51,092 nucleotides of DNA, taken from NCBI GenBank assembly GCA_025965895.1, contig JAOPWC010000050.1, positions 1-51,092 of the forward strand, in the 5' to 3' direction. The position numbers and the translations under genes were made by a program. Source of the DNA: Mycobacterium sp. (GTDB lineage Bacteria; Actinomycetota; Actinomycetes; Mycobacteriales; Mycobacteriaceae). Shown in pieces: positions 8,557-19,122 of the stretch (positions are counted from its first letter, which is position 1; each line of letters starts with the position of its first letter). The notes beneath the pieces are model-generated. The model searched no databases, was not told where the DNA came from, and saw only the letters and a program-made list of their open reading frames with translations.

Positions 8557-10773
8557 CTACGCCGGCTCGAGCCACAGCGCCGAGAGCGGCGGCAGCACCA
8601 TCACCGCCGATGCCGGTCGCCCGTGCCACGGCTCGTTTTCGGCCTCCACGGCACCGTAGTTGCCGATGCCGGTGCCGTTGTAGGTGGTCGCGTCGGTGTT
8701 CAGCAGTTCGCGCCACTGCCCGGCGCGCGGCAGGCCCAGCCGGTAGCGGGTGTGCTCAGAGCCGGAGAAATTGAATACGCAGGCCAGCATCGACCCGTCG
8801 CTGCCGAATCGCATGAAGCTCAGCACGTTGTTCGCGGAGTCGTTCGCGTCGATCCACGAATAGCCTTCGTGGCTGGTGTCCTGACTCCACAGCGCCGGAT
8901 GGCTGGCGTAAATCTCATTGATGTCGTGCACCATCTTCTGGATGCCGGTGGAGAAGCTGTTCTCGCCGAGCTGGTACCAGTCGACGCCGCGTTCCTCCGA
9001 CCATTCGTCGCGCTGGCCGAATTCCTGTCCCATGAACAGCAGTTGCTTACCCGGATGTGCCCACTGGTAGGCGAGAAGACTGCGCGCCCCCGCCGCCTTC
9101 ATGTGGTCGTTGCCCGGCATCCGGCCCCACAGCGTGCCCTTGCCGTGCACCACCTCGTCGTGGCTGATCGGCAACACGTAGTTCTCACTGAACGCATAGA
9201 GCATGGAGAAGGTCATCTCGTGGTGGTGGTAGCTGCGGTGTATCGGGTCGCGCTTGATGTAGTCGAGCGTGTCGTTCATCCAACCCATGTTCCATTTCAT
9301 CGAGAAGCCAAGTCCGCCAAGGTTTGTCGGGCGGGTTACACCTGGCCACGACGTGGACTCCTCGGCGACGGTCACGATGCCGGGTGCCGCTTTGTGCACT
9401 GTGGCGTTCATCTCCTGGAGAAACTGCACCGCCTCGAGGTTCTCCCGTCCGCCGTAGATGTTCGGCGTCCAGCCGCCTTCGGGGCGCGAGTAGTCCAGGT
9501 AAAGCATCGATGCCACGGCGTCCACACGCAGCCCGTCGATGTGGAATTCCTCCAGCCAGTACAGCGCGTTGGCGACAAGGAAGTTGCGCACCTCCAGTCG
9601 GCCGAAATCGAAAACGTATGTGCCCCAGTCGAGTTGTTCTCCACGGCGGGGGTCGGAATGCTCGTAGAGCGGCGTCCCGTCGAACCGGCCCAGCGCCCAC
9701 GCATCCTTCGGGAAGTGGGCGGGCACCCAGTCGACAATCACACCGATACCTGCCTGGTGCAGCGCGTCGACCAGCGCACGGAAATCGTCCGGTGTGCCCA
9801 GCCGAGACGTCGGGGCGTAATACGACGTGACCTGATAACCCCACGAGCCGCCGAAGGGGTGTTCGGCGACGGGCAGCATCTCGACGTGCGTGAATCCCTG
9901 TGAGACCACGTACTCGGTGAGCTCGACGGCGAGTTGACGGTAGCTGAGGCCGGGCCGCCACGAGTGCAGGTGCACCTCGTAGGTGCTCATCGGTTCGAAC
10001 ACCGGGTTCTTCCGTGGCCGTTGGGTCATCCAGTTTTCGTCACGCCATTCGTAGTTGCTTGTGCTCACCCGCGACGCCGTCTGCGGGGGCACCTCGGTGG
10101 CGAACGCGAACGGATCGGCGCGGTCGGTCATTACGCCGTCGGCGCCGTGCACCCGGAATTTGTAGAGCCCACCCACCTCGAATCCCGGCCAGAACAGCTC
10201 CCATACGCCGGTTGACCCGAGGACCCGGAGTTGGGCCTCGTTGCCATCCCAATGATTGAAGTCCCCCACCAGGCTGATCCCCTTGGCGTTGGGCGCCCAG
10301 ACCGCGAACGACACGCCCGGCACCTCGCCGTCCGGCGTGGTGAACGAGCGCGGATGGGCACCCATGATCTCCCACAGGCGCTCGTGGCGGCCCTCGGAGA
10401 ACAGATGCAGGTCGACTTCGCCCAGTGTCGGCAGGAAACGGTAAGCGTCGGCGACGGTGTGGACGTTAACCTCGTCACCGGCGCCGTGGTAGCTGATCTC
10501 GAGCCGGTAGTCGACAAGGTCCACAAATGGCAGGGCGACCGCGAACAGTCCGGACTCGATGTGCTGCAGGGGAAACCGGCTCGGTCCCACGACTGCAACG
10601 ACTTCGACCGCGTGCGGACGGTAGGCGCGGATCACGGTATGATCGCCGTATTCGTGAGCCCCCAGCACAGAATGAGGATCGTGGTGCTCGCCGGCCACCA
10701 GCCGGTCCAGGTCGGATGGATCAGGTGCCAAATAGCGGCTGGTGCGCTGCTCGGATTGCGTCATTCCCGTCAC
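8557..10773 (-). CDS. glgB: 1,4-alpha-glucan branching enzyme
   Basis: GlgB makes alpha-1,6 branches in alpha-glucan. The 738-residue product has N-terminal CBM48 modules (about 20-220) and a GH13 barrel (about 260-630) with nucleophile region [15 protein letters not shown], acid region VAEES, and [11 protein letters not shown]. The first start, GTG 10771-10773, overlaps the glgE stop as GTGA; an ATG three codons on is an alternative. Coupling with glgE fits the GlgE pathway, in which GlgE extends linear chains that GlgB branches. Confidence 0.96.
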   Translation of the reverse strand: MTGMTQSEQRTSRYLAPDPSDLDRLVAGEHHDPHSVLGAHEYGDHTVIRAYRPHAVEVVAVVGPSRFPLQHIESGLFAVALPFVDLVDYRLEISYHGAGDEVNVHTVADAYRFLPTLGEVDLHLFSEGRHERLWEIMGAHPRSFTTPDGEVPGVSFAVWAPNAKGISLVGDFNHWDGNEAQLRVLGSTGVWELFWPGFEVGGLYKFRVHGADGVMTDRADPFAFATEVPPQTASRVSTSNYEWRDENWMTQRPRKNPVFEPMSTYEVHLHSWRPGLSYRQLAVELTEYVVSQGFTHVEMLPVAEHPFGGSWGYQVTSYYAPTSRLGTPDDFRALVDALHQAGIGVIVDWVPAHFPKDAWALGRFDGTPLYEHSDPRRGEQLDWGTYVFDFGRLEVRNFLVANALYWLEEFHIDGLRVDAVASMLYLDYSRPEGGWTPNIYGGRENLEAVQFLQEMNATVHKAAPGIVTVAEESTSWPGVTRPTNLGGLGFSMKWNMGWMNDTLDYIKRDPIHRSYHHHEMTFSMLYAFSENYVLPISHDEVVHGKGTLWGRMPGNDHMKAAGARSLLAYQWAHPGKQLLFMGQEFGQRDEWSEERGVDWYQLGENSFSTGIQKMVHDINEIYASHPALWSQDTSHEGYSWIDANDSANNVLSFMRFGSDGSMLACVFNFSGSEHTRYRLGLPRAGQWRELLNTDATTYNGTGIGNYGAVEAENEPWHGRPASAVMVLPPLSALWLEPA

Positions 10774-12845
10774 TCCCTGCGCAATAGATTCAGTCGTACT
10801 TCGTCAGGTATGCGGGGCAGATTGACGATATGCGCGACGCCCCTGGCCGGATCGAGACGCACGTAGTTGGCCTGCCCCCACTGATATTCCTCGCCCGTGA
10901 TCTCGTCGCGGACCCAGAAGCGGTCGTGCCACTCCATACCCAATGCAGGCATGTCTAACCACAGCGTCGCCTCTTCGGGGCCAAAAGCGTTGAGCGTCAC
11001 CACCACCAGAACCGCGTCTCCGGTGGCCGGGTCGAACTTGCTGTAGGCCAGCAACGCGTCGTTGTCGATGTGGTGGAAGTGAATGGTGCGCAGCTCATGC
11101 AGCGCGGGATGTAGCCGCCGTAGCTCGTTGAGCCGGGTGACAAGCGGCTCCAGGGATGCGCCACGCTCGCGCGCAGCGTCGAAATCGCGCGGGCGCAACT
11201 CGTATTTCTCGGAATCCAGGTACTCCTCGCTGCCTTGACGCACGGGGCGGTGCTCGAACAGCTCATAGCCGGAGTACATGCCCCATGCAGGGCTCATTGT
11301 CGCCGCCAGCACCGCGCGGATCGCGAACATGCCCGGGCCGCCGTGCTGAAGGCTCTCATGGAGGATGTCGGGCGTGTTGACGAACAGGTTGGGCCGCGCG
11401 TAGTCGGCGTGCTCGGCGATCTGCTGTCCGAACTCGGTCAGCTCCGCCTTGGACGTGCGCCAGGTGAAGTACGTGTACGACTGCGTGAAGCCCAGCTTGG
11501 CCAATCCGTACAGCCGCGCCGGCCGGGTGAACGCCTCCGACAGGAACAGCACGTCGGGATCGATCGTCTTGACCTGCCCGATCAGCCATGCCCAGAAGTT
11601 GGGGGGCTTGGTGTGCGGGTTGTCGACCCGGAACACCTTGATGCCGTGGTCCATCCAGTGCCGAACCACCCGCAGCACCTCCTCGTACAGTCCGGAGGGA
11701 TCGTTGTCGAAGTTCAGCGGGTAGATGTCCTGGTACTTCTTGGGTGGGTTCTCCGCGTACGCGATGGTGCCATCGGGCAGTTCGGTGAACCACTCGCGGT
11801 GCTCTTCGGCCCACGGATGGTCGGGTGCGCACTGCAGCGCCAGGTCGAGCGCCACCTCCATGCCGTGGTCACGGGCCGCGCCGACAAAAGCGTCGAAGTC
11901 CTCGAGCGTGCCCAGCTGGGGGTGGATCGCGTCGTGGCCGCCCTCGTGGCTGCCGATGGCCCATGGTGATCCGACGTCGGCTGGTGCGGCGGTGACGGAA
12001 TTGTTGGGGCCCTTGCGGTGCACCTTGCCGATCGGGTGAACAGGCGGGAGGTACACCACATCAAACCCCATGTCGGCGATCCTGGGCAGCTCCTTCGCAG
12101 CGGTCGCGAAGGTGCCGTGTACCGGTTTGCCCTCGATGTCCCGGCCGCCCGTTGACCGGGGAAACAGTTCGTACCAGCCGCCGAAACGGGCCAGCGGGCG
12201 GTCGACCCACACTCCGTACTGCTCCCCGCGGGTGACGAGCTCGCGCAGCGGATACTGCGCAAGCAGCTCGTCGACTTCCAACGTGGTCGCCACACCGACC
12301 CGCTCAACTGGGTCTCCGCCGGCGTGCAGCGCCGCCGCCGCTTCAAGTAACGGATCGCGGAGTTTGCGTGGCACACCGGTGGCGGCACGTTCGAACAGTC
12401 GCGCGCCCAGGTGCATATCGTTGGACAGCTCGGCTTCGCCTTGGCCGGCGTCGAGCTTGGCCGTGACATTGTGGCGCCATGTGCTGATCGGGTCACCCCA
12501 ACCGTCGATGCGGAAGGTCCACAGGCCGACGCTGTCGGGAGAAAACTGCCCGTGGAACAGGTCGGGGGTAGTGCCCATCGCCATCGGCAGAATGATCGGC
12601 CTGACGCGAGGAAGGCCGGCTGTCGCTGCGCCCGGGGCGGCTGTCATCGGGCGGGAGTCCTCGCCGGCCAGCTGTGGATAGGACCGTCCCAGGTACCGCA
12701 CGACCAGGGTCGCGGCGACAGCGTCATGGCCTTCCCGCCACACCGTCGCCCGTACGGGGACGACCTCGCCGACGACGGCCTTCGCGGGGTATGCGCCGCC
12801 GGAAACAACGGGCTGTACGTCGTCGATCTCGATACGGCCGGGCAC
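10770..12845 (-). CDS. glgE: Alpha-1,4-glucan:maltose-1-phosphate maltosyltransferase
   Basis: GlgE transfers maltose from maltose-1-phosphate to alpha-glucan chains; in M. tuberculosis its loss causes toxic maltose-1-phosphate build-up. The 691-residue product has an N-terminal beta-sandwich and a GH13_3 catalytic domain with nucleophile Asp in [11 protein letters not shown] and acid Glu in [10 protein letters not shown] chose GTG 12843-12845 because AGAAGGAG lies 7-8 bases upstream and the protein then begins PGRIEIDDV, as in relatives. It is divergent from glgP across 142 bp and coupled to glgB by GTGA. Confidence 0.95.
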   Translation of the reverse strand: MPGRIEIDDVQPVVSGGAYPAKAVVGEVVPVRATVWREGHDAVAATLVVRYLGRSYPQLAGEDSRPMTAAPGAATAGLPRVRPIILPMAMGTTPDLFHGQFSPDSVGLWTFRIDGWGDPISTWRHNVTAKLDAGQGEAELSNDMHLGARLFERAATGVPRKLRDPLLEAAAALHAGGDPVERVGVATTLEVDELLAQYPLRELVTRGEQYGVWVDRPLARFGGWYELFPRSTGGRDIEGKPVHGTFATAAKELPRIADMGFDVVYLPPVHPIGKVHRKGPNNSVTAAPADVGSPWAIGSHEGGHDAIHPQLGTLEDFDAFVGAARDHGMEVALDLALQCAPDHPWAEEHREWFTELPDGTIAYAENPPKKYQDIYPLNFDNDPSGLYEEVLRVVRHWMDHGIKVFRVDNPHTKPPNFWAWLIGQVKTIDPDVLFLSEAFTRPARLYGLAKLGFTQSYTYFTWRTSKAELTEFGQQIAEHADYARPNLFVNTPDILHESLQHGGPGMFAIRAVLAATMSPAWGMYSGYELFEHRPVRQGSEEYLDSEKYELRPRDFDAARERGASLEPLVTRLNELRRLHPALHELRTIHFHHIDNDALLAYSKFDPATGDAVLVVVTLNAFGPEEATLWLDMPALGMEWHDRFWVRDEITGEEYQWGQANYVRLDPARGVAHIVNLPRIPDEVRLNLLRRE

Positions 12846-12987
12846 CGAATCACTCCTTCTGTGGCGCAACTGCCAGACGTCCTCACGCACTTTCCACCGT
12901 AGTGTCCGGGCTAAACGCCTGGGTCATGATGCGGGCAATGGTCCAGGCCACTGCGCCGACGGAAAATCTCTCCTAAGGTAATGCCGC

Positions 12988-15606
12988 GTGAAGGCTCTGC
13001 GACGTTTCACCGTCCGCGCTCACCTGCCGGATCGGCTGGCCGCTCTCGAGCAGCTGTCGGTCAACCTGCGGTGGTCGTGGGACAAGCCGACGCAGGACCT
13101 CTTCGCCGCGATTGATCCCACATTGTGGGAGCACTGTCAGGATCCGGTCGCGCTGCTGGGCGCCGTCAGCCCGCAGCGCCTCGATGCGCTGGCCGTCGAT
13201 GAGAAGTTCCTCGAGCGATTGGACCGGCTCGCCGACGACCTGGCCGACTACCTGTCGCGGCCGCTGTGGTACCAGGACCAGCTGCGGGCGGGCCAACCGT
13301 TACCGACCGGTATCGCGTACTTCTCCATGGAGTTCGGCGTTTCCGAGGTGCTGCCGAACTATTCGGGTGGCTTGGGAATCCTCGCCGGCGACCACCTCAA
13401 GGCCGCGTCGGACCTCGGGGTCCCGCTGATCGCCGTCGGCCTGTACTACCGGTCCGGATATTTCCGCCAGTCGCTGACCGCCGAGGGCTGGCAACATGAG
13501 ACGTATCCGTCGATCGACCCGCAGGGGCTCCCGCTGCGGCTGTTGACCGACTCGTCGGGCGAACCCGTCCTGGTCGCACTGACTCTGCCGGGTGCGCAGG
13601 AACTGCAGGCGCGGATCTGGATAGCTCAGGTCGGCCGAATCCCGTTGCTGCTGTTGGACTCCGATATTCCGGAGAACGAGCATGAGCTACGAAGTGTCAC
13701 CGACCGGCTGTACGGCGGCGACCAGGACCACCGGATCAAGCAGGAGATCCTTGCCGGCATTGGTGGGGTACGGGCGATCCGGGCGTTCACCGCTGCCGAA
13801 GGCCTGCCCGCGCCTGAGGTTTTCCACATGAACGAGGGCCATGCCGGCTTTCTCGGCCTCGAGCGCATTCGCGAACTGATCACCGAACAAAAACTTGATT
13901 TCGACACGGCGCTGACGGTCGTGCGGGCCGGCACCATGTTCACGACGCACACACCGGTGCCTGCCGGCATCGACCGGTTCCCGGCCGGGATGGTGCGGCA
14001 CCATTTCGGTGGGGACAACGGTCGCGACGGTGCGGTGCTGCTGCCCGCGGTTCCGCTGGACCAGATCGTCGCCTTGGGCGCCGAGGACGACCCGTCCAAA
14101 TTCAACATGGCGCACATGGGTCTACGCCTGGCGCAGCGCGCAAACGGCGTATCACTGCTGCACGGACGAGTGAGCCGGGTGATGTTCAACGAGCTGTGGG
14201 CCGGGTTCGACCCTGACGAGGTGCCGATCGGGTCGATCACCAACGGGGTGCACGCGCCCACGTGGGCGGCGCCGCACTGGCTCGAACTCGGCCGGGAACT
14301 GGCGGGCTCCGATTCGTTCAGCGAGCCCGCGGTGTGGGAACGGCTGCAACAGGTGGATCCCGGCCACCTGTGGTGGATCCGCTCTCACCTGCGCGAACTG
14401 CTGGTGGACGACGTGCGGCGTCGGCTGCGGAAGTCCTGGCTGGAGCGAGGAGCTCCGGAGGCTGAGTTAGCTTGGATCGAAACCGCTTTCGATCCCACGG
14501 TACTGACGGTCGGGTTTGCCCGCCGGGTTCCCACATACAAGCGGCTGACGTTGATGCTGCGTGACCCCGATCGGTTGGAGCGCCTGCTGCTGGACGAGGA
14601 TCGGCCACTTCAGCTGATCGTCGCGGGCAAGTCGCATCCGGCTGACGACGGCGGCAAGGCGCTGATCCAGCAAGTTGTGCGGTTCGCCGACCGGCCGGAA
14701 GTGCGTCATCGCATCGCATTCCTGCCCGACTACGACATGTCGATGGCGCGGTTGCTGTACTGGGGCTGCGATGTCTGGCTTAACAACCCTCTGCGTCCGT
14801 TGGAGGCATGCGGTACGTCGGGAATGAAGAGCGCGCTGAACGGTGGATTGAACCTGTCCATCCGTGACGGCTGGTGGGATGAGTGGTACGACGGCGAAAA
14901 CGGTTGGGAGATACCGACTGCGGACGGTGTCGCCGACGAAGGCCGTCGCGACGACCTGGAAGCCAACGCGCTGTACAACCTGCTGGAACACTCGGTCGGC
15001 CCCAGGTTCTACGAACGCGACGGGTCCGGGCTGCCGCGTCGTTGGGTGGAGATGGTCCGCCATACGCTTCAGACCCTGGGCCCGAAAGTGTTGGCGTCCA
15101 GGATGGTTCGCGAGTACACCGGCGAGTACTATGCGCCTGCGGCGCAGTCGCTTCGGCGTACGGTCGAACCGGTCAACGGCAAGGCGTACGCCAATGCCCG
15201 CGCGCTTGCCGCATATCGTCAGCGGGTCTTCCAGGCGTGGCCGAAGCTGCAGATCACCGAGGTCGACAGCGCCGGCCTGCCGGACACCCCGCTGCTCGGC
15301 TCGGAGCTGACGTTGACCGCCACAGTGCGGTTGGCCGGGTTAGGGCCCGACGAGGTTACCGTGCAGGCAGTACTGGGCCGCGTCGACGCAAGCGACTCGC
15401 TCCTGGATCCGGTACGGGTGCCGATGGTTCACAGCGGCACCGCTGACAACGGCGACGAGTTGTTCTCGACGACGACCGCGCTGCCGGTGGCCGGCTCCGT
15501 CGGCTACACCGTGCGGGTGTTGCCGCATCATCCACTGCTGGCCGGGGACAACGAACTCGGCCTGGTCGCGTTGGCCAGCCAGCCGCAAGAGGCTTCCACG
15601 AGTTAG
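12988..15606 (+). CDS. glgP: Alpha-glucan phosphorylase
   Basis: GlgP is a GT35 enzyme that releases glucose-1-phosphate from alpha-glucan ends, or runs in reverse. The 872-residue product begins at GTG 12988 and has the DUF3417-type N-terminus typical of the actinobacterial long form. The PLP-binding Lys is at about residue 614 (GTSGMKSALNGG). Its position opposite glgE-glgB is that of Rv1328. It converges on the metallopeptidase gene with a 41-bp gap. Confidence 0.95.
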   Translation: MKALRRFTVRAHLPDRLAALEQLSVNLRWSWDKPTQDLFAAIDPTLWEHCQDPVALLGAVSPQRLDALAVDEKFLERLDRLADDLADYLSRPLWYQDQLRAGQPLPTGIAYFSMEFGVSEVLPNYSGGLGILAGDHLKAASDLGVPLIAVGLYYRSGYFRQSLTAEGWQHETYPSIDPQGLPLRLLTDSSGEPVLVALTLPGAQELQARIWIAQVGRIPLLLLDSDIPENEHELRSVTDRLYGGDQDHRIKQEILAGIGGVRAIRAFTAAEGLPAPEVFHMNEGHAGFLGLERIRELITEQKLDFDTALTVVRAGTMFTTHTPVPAGIDRFPAGMVRHHFGGDNGRDGAVLLPAVPLDQIVALGAEDDPSKFNMAHMGLRLAQRANGVSLLHGRVSRVMFNELWAGFDPDEVPIGSITNGVHAPTWAAPHWLELGRELAGSDSFSEPAVWERLQQVDPGHLWWIRSHLRELLVDDVRRRLRKSWLERGAPEAELAWIETAFDPTVLTVGFARRVPTYKRLTLMLRDPDRLERLLLDEDRPLQLIVAGKSHPADDGGKALIQQVVRFADRPEVRHRIAFLPDYDMSMARLLYWGCDVWLNNPLRPLEACGTSGMKSALNGGLNLSIRDGWWDEWYDGENGWEIPTADGVADEGRRDDLEANALYNLLEHSVGPRFYERDGSGLPRRWVEMVRHTLQTLGPKVLASRMVREYTGEYYAPAAQSLRRTVEPVNGKAYANARALAAYRQRVFQAWPKLQITEVDSAGLPDTPLLGSELTLTATVRLAGLGPDEVTVQAVLGRVDASDSLLDPVRVPMVHSGTADNGDELFSTTTALPVAGSVGYTVRVLPHHPLLAGDNELGLVALASQPQEASTS

Positions 15607-15647
15607 GCCGAGTTCGACCGGCCGGCCAGCGCGGTCATGGCCGGGCC

Positions 15648-17117
15648 TCACGGGTAGCGCTTGAAGCACCGGTCCTCATTGCCCAGCACCCCCGTGCGGA
15701 ACGCGTCGATGCGGGAAAAGCCCGAGGGCACCGATTCGCCGTTCACGTCGCCCGCGACCAGGCCGTTGGTCAGGATTCCCGAAACCGCCTCGTCGAGGTC
15801 GCCTGCCGTCAGCGCAATCGTGTTGCCGTCGGAAACCAGCAGCGGCACAGACATCTTGGTGGTCGCCACACCGGTCAGACAGGCAGTGCGCAAAGCCGCT
15901 TCTGCATTGTCGAGGCTGAGGCCGCCCTTCTGGTGCTCGATCGCGAGCATGTATCGCGATGTCAGAGCTGAGTAGGCGGTGTTGTCGCCGAACATCAGCC
16001 CGCTGCCGCCGTCGCTGTCGGCCGTACCCATCTTCTCCAGTCGGGGTAGGTCGACGGCGATGGTGTTGGTGGCCGGGCAGTACGAGACCGGATCGCTCGG
16101 TCTTGCATCGGAGCACGGCGGGGTCTCAAAACTGAGCGGGGGCGGGCTGGCCGGCGAGAAAAGGTGGTTGAGCGCCTCGATGACGGCTTTGACGGACTCG
16201 TCGCTGACGGGCCATCCGCCGGTCTGATTCTGCTGCAGCGCGGCCGGTAGGTCGCCGCGGCGCTGGTCGATCTCTTTCTCGTCGATTCCCGCGCATGCGG
16301 TGGCGCCGTCGGTGAACCCGAACTGGAACGCCGAGACCCGTTCGAAAGCTGAGCCGTGCTGGTCGGCACCCCTCGCCGGCGCGTCGCCGATCAGCAGGGG
16401 GTCACGAAACGAGATCATCGCCGCAAGAAGGTTGTTCAAGCCTTCTCCGGTGCTCAGCGTGAAACGCGTCGAATTGCCCTCGGCGACCCAGCGCATGTAC
16501 ACCCCGGAGAAGCAGTCGGCCTGCTGCTCGGACACCAGCGTCGGCGTGTGCGCGTTGGTCAGGTTCGCCTGATGCTGGATCGAGTGTCCGTACTCGTGGG
16601 CGAGCACCATGGCAATCGCCAGCTCCCCAAAGGTGTTTCGCAGCTGCGGCAGCAACTCTCCGCGGTCCCAGCCAATTGTGTTGTCCGACGGGCAGAACGC
16701 GGCATTCACCACGCCGACCGTGTCGTCGTGGCAGAACTGCGAATTGAGACCGTTGGAGTCCCAGGAGATCAGGGCGTCGACAGACGTGAATCTCCCCTTC
16801 AGCCGGTCGCCGTACGCGCCCCGCCAGAACTCCTCGATGTCGCTGACCGACTGCGCAGCCAACGTGTCGTCCTTGCCAGCGTTACCGCCCTGGGCATCGC
16901 GCGTGGCATTCGGTGCGCCGGGGCGCACGCCGGACGGACCGTCCGTTGCGGGCAGTCCGGCCACGTCAAACGGGTCGTCGAACACCGACACCGCTTTGCC
17001 GGTGAGGAGGTTGGTGCATCCGGTGACCAGCAGCGCCATACTCGCCGCCACGGCGACCGAGCGTGTGAGTCGGCCCGGCCGGCTACCACTAGCGGGTGGC
17101 TGAAGAATCACGTTCAT
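15648..17117 (-). CDS. Secreted lipoprotein, neutral zinc metallopeptidase
   Basis: This 489-residue product has a signal peptide with lipobox VTGC at about residue 34, so it should be a lipid-anchored cell-envelope protein. A zincin motif HEYGH followed by EQQAD (third ligand region) marks a putative neutral zinc metallopeptidase (PF04228-like). No such gene sits between glgP and dinG in M. tuberculosis as I recall. Its ATG (17115-17117) overlaps the dinG stop as ATGA, so it is probably co-transcribed with dinG. The substrate is unknown. Confidence 0.88.
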   Translation of the reverse strand: MNVILQPPASGSRPGRLTRSVAVAASMALLVTGCTNLLTGKAVSVFDDPFDVAGLPATDGPSGVRPGAPNATRDAQGGNAGKDDTLAAQSVSDIEEFWRGAYGDRLKGRFTSVDALISWDSNGLNSQFCHDDTVGVVNAAFCPSDNTIGWDRGELLPQLRNTFGELAIAMVLAHEYGHSIQHQANLTNAHTPTLVSEQQADCFSGVYMRWVAEGNSTRFTLSTGEGLNNLLAAMISFRDPLLIGDAPARGADQHGSAFERVSAFQFGFTDGATACAGIDEKEIDQRRGDLPAALQQNQTGGWPVSDESVKAVIEALNHLFSPASPPPLSFETPPCSDARPSDPVSYCPATNTIAVDLPRLEKMGTADSDGGSGLMFGDNTAYSALTSRYMLAIEHQKGGLSLDNAEAALRTACLTGVATTKMSVPLLVSDGNTIALTAGDLDEAVSGILTNGLVAGDVNGESVPSGFSRIDAFRTGVLGNEDRCFKRYP

Positions 17118-19060
17118 CCGCCCCGGGTCAGCCGGTCCAGCGCGGCGCAGACGGTTTGCCGGTCGGTGGTCATCCAGAACGGCGGCAGCGAATCACGCAG
17201 GTATGAGCCGTAGCGGGCGGTCGCCATCCGCGAGTCCAGAACCGCCACCACGCCGCGGTCGTCGATGCGGCGCAGCAGCCGGCCTGCGCCTTGGGCGAGC
17301 AGCAGCGCGGCGTGGCTTGCGGCAACCGCCATGAAACCGTTGCCGCCGCGCGCGGCGACCGCACGTTGACGGGCCGTCAGCAGCGGATCGTCAGGCCGCG
17401 GAAACGGAATGCGGTCGATGGTCACCAGCGACAGCGATGGGCCCGGCACGTCGACGCCCTGCCACAGCGAGAGCGTTCCGAACAGCGACGTGCCCAGATC
17501 GCCGGCGAACTGCTCGACAAGCGCGGCGGTCGAGTCGTCGCCCTGGCAGAGAACTGGAGTGTCGAGCCGCTCCCGCATCGCCTCAGCCGCAGTCTTCGCG
17601 GCCCGCATCGACGAGAACAACCCCAGTGTGCGGCCACGGGCCGCGGCGATCAGCGCGGCGATCTCTGCGAGTTGTTCGGCTGAGCCAGTGGCGTCGCGGG
17701 TCGGGGGTGGCAGATGGCGGGCAATGTAGAGGATGCCTGACTTGGCATGAGAGAACGGCGATCCCACGTCGAGTCCACGCCATCGCACGGGTTCATTTCC
17801 CTCCTGCGGCGTCCCCGTGCGCTGGTCAGTGTCGTCCCGGGCGGACAGCCCCCACGCCGAAGCCATCGCGTCGAACGACCCGCCGAGCGTCAGCGTCGCT
17901 GAGGTCAGGACCGCAGTGGCGCGACTGAACAGGCGACCGCCCAGCAAGTCGGCCACTGACAGCGGCGCGACCCGTAACACCGCGCGCTTCGATCCCCGGT
18001 TGTCCTCGTGGTCGAGCCATACCACGTCGGTGCGTTCGGCGATGGGGGCTCCGAACGACTCGAGGATCCGAGAGCCGGTGTCGGCGACGTCGTCGAGGCC
18101 GGCAATCGCCTCTGCGCGCGTAGCCGCCACTTTGGGCTCGCCCGGTCCGGTGTTGATTCCCCGACGCGCGGCGGTGGCTGCGTCGCGCAGGGCCGTGAGG
18201 TACGCGGTCATGTCGTCGCCGAGGTGATCGATGCGGCCCGGGGTTGCATCGTGGATCGCCGATAAGAACGTCGCCGCAGCCGCGTCGAGACGCTCTGTCA
18301 ATTCGGGTTTGATCAGGCGGCTGACCCGCCTCTGCGCGATGCCCAACGGAGTGGCCGACAACTCCTGGGTGGCTACGGCGGTCACCCGCTCCACGAGTTC
18401 GTGGGCCTCGTCGACGACGAGTAAATCGTGCTCCGGCAGCACCGCCGCCTCGGCGAGTGCGTCGATGGCCAGCAGCGCGTGGTTGGTGACCACCACGTCC
18501 GCGCGGCCGGCGAGCGCGCGGGCTTTTTCGCCGAAGCACTGTGTGCCGAAGGGGCACCGGGCGACCCCGAGGCATTCGCGAGCCGACACGCTGACCTGTG
18601 ACCAGGACCGGTCGGCAACGCCAGGGACAAGCTCGTCGCGGTCGCCGGTCCCGGTGGTCGACGACCATGCGGTTAGCCGCTGGATGTCGCGGCCCAACGC
18701 GCTTCGGGCAGACAGCGGTTCGAACAGCGCGTCCTGCGGTTGGTCGCCGCTCTCCGGTTCACTCGTCGCGCCATCGTGAATTTTGTTCAAGCACAAATAG
18801 TTCCCGCGTCCCTTGAGAATCGCGAAGCGCGGTGTCCTCGGCAGCGAGTCCGTAATTGAGGCGGCCAGGCTCGGCAGATCCCGATCGATCAGCTGTCGCT
18901 GGAGGGCGATCGTGGCTGTGGACACCACCACGGGTGTGTCGGCCTCGACCGCGCGGGCGACTGCGGGCACCAGATAGGCCAGCGACTTGCCGGTGCCGGT
19001 GCCGGCCTGCACCGCCAGATGTTCGCCGGTGGCGAAGGCGTGCGCGACCGCCTCGGCCAT
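17114..19060 (-). CDS. dinG: DinG-type ATP-dependent DNA helicase with Fe-S cluster motif
   Basis: This superfamily 2 (XPD/DinG) helicase unwinds DNA 5'-3' and resolves unusual structures. Walker A is GTGTGKS, the DEAH box is VVDEAHEL, and four Cys of a 4Fe-4S site appear in NYLCLN, RECLGV, RCPFG and TQCFG. The coordinates use the first in-frame ATG (MAEAVAHAF). Clear homology continues upstream in frame (ELLAAAVDALGG) to about 19141, where no ATG or GTG exists; AAGGAGG is followed by ACG TCA GCC. The true start may therefore be ACG at 19139-19141. It overlaps the end of pncB. Confidence 0.92.
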   Translation of the reverse strand: MAEAVAHAFATGEHLAVQAGTGTGKSLAYLVPAVARAVEADTPVVVSTATIALQRQLIDRDLPSLAASITDSLPRTPRFAILKGRGNYLCLNKIHDGATSEPESGDQPQDALFEPLSARSALGRDIQRLTAWSSTTGTGDRDELVPGVADRSWSQVSVSARECLGVARCPFGTQCFGEKARALAGRADVVVTNHALLAIDALAEAAVLPEHDLLVVDEAHELVERVTAVATQELSATPLGIAQRRVSRLIKPELTERLDAAAATFLSAIHDATPGRIDHLGDDMTAYLTALRDAATAARRGINTGPGEPKVAATRAEAIAGLDDVADTGSRILESFGAPIAERTDVVWLDHEDNRGSKRAVLRVAPLSVADLLGGRLFSRATAVLTSATLTLGGSFDAMASAWGLSARDDTDQRTGTPQEGNEPVRWRGLDVGSPFSHAKSGILYIARHLPPPTRDATGSAEQLAEIAALIAAARGRTLGLFSSMRAAKTAAEAMRERLDTPVLCQGDDSTAALVEQFAGDLGTSLFGTLSLWQGVDVPGPSLSLVTIDRIPFPRPDDPLLTARQRAVAARGGNGFMAVAASHAALLLAQGAGRLLRRIDDRGVVAVLDSRMATARYGSYLRDSLPPFWMTTDRQTVCAALDRLTRGG

Positions 19061-19122
19061 CTCGACCTGGCCCTTGCGCTCGCTGCCGCCCAGCGCGTCG
19101 ACGGCCGCGGCGAGCAGTTCGG

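Noticed and set aside
8623..9903. A 426-codon plus-strand frame opposite glgB
   Set aside because: It is wholly antisense to a clear branching enzyme; such mirror frames are common in high-GC DNA.
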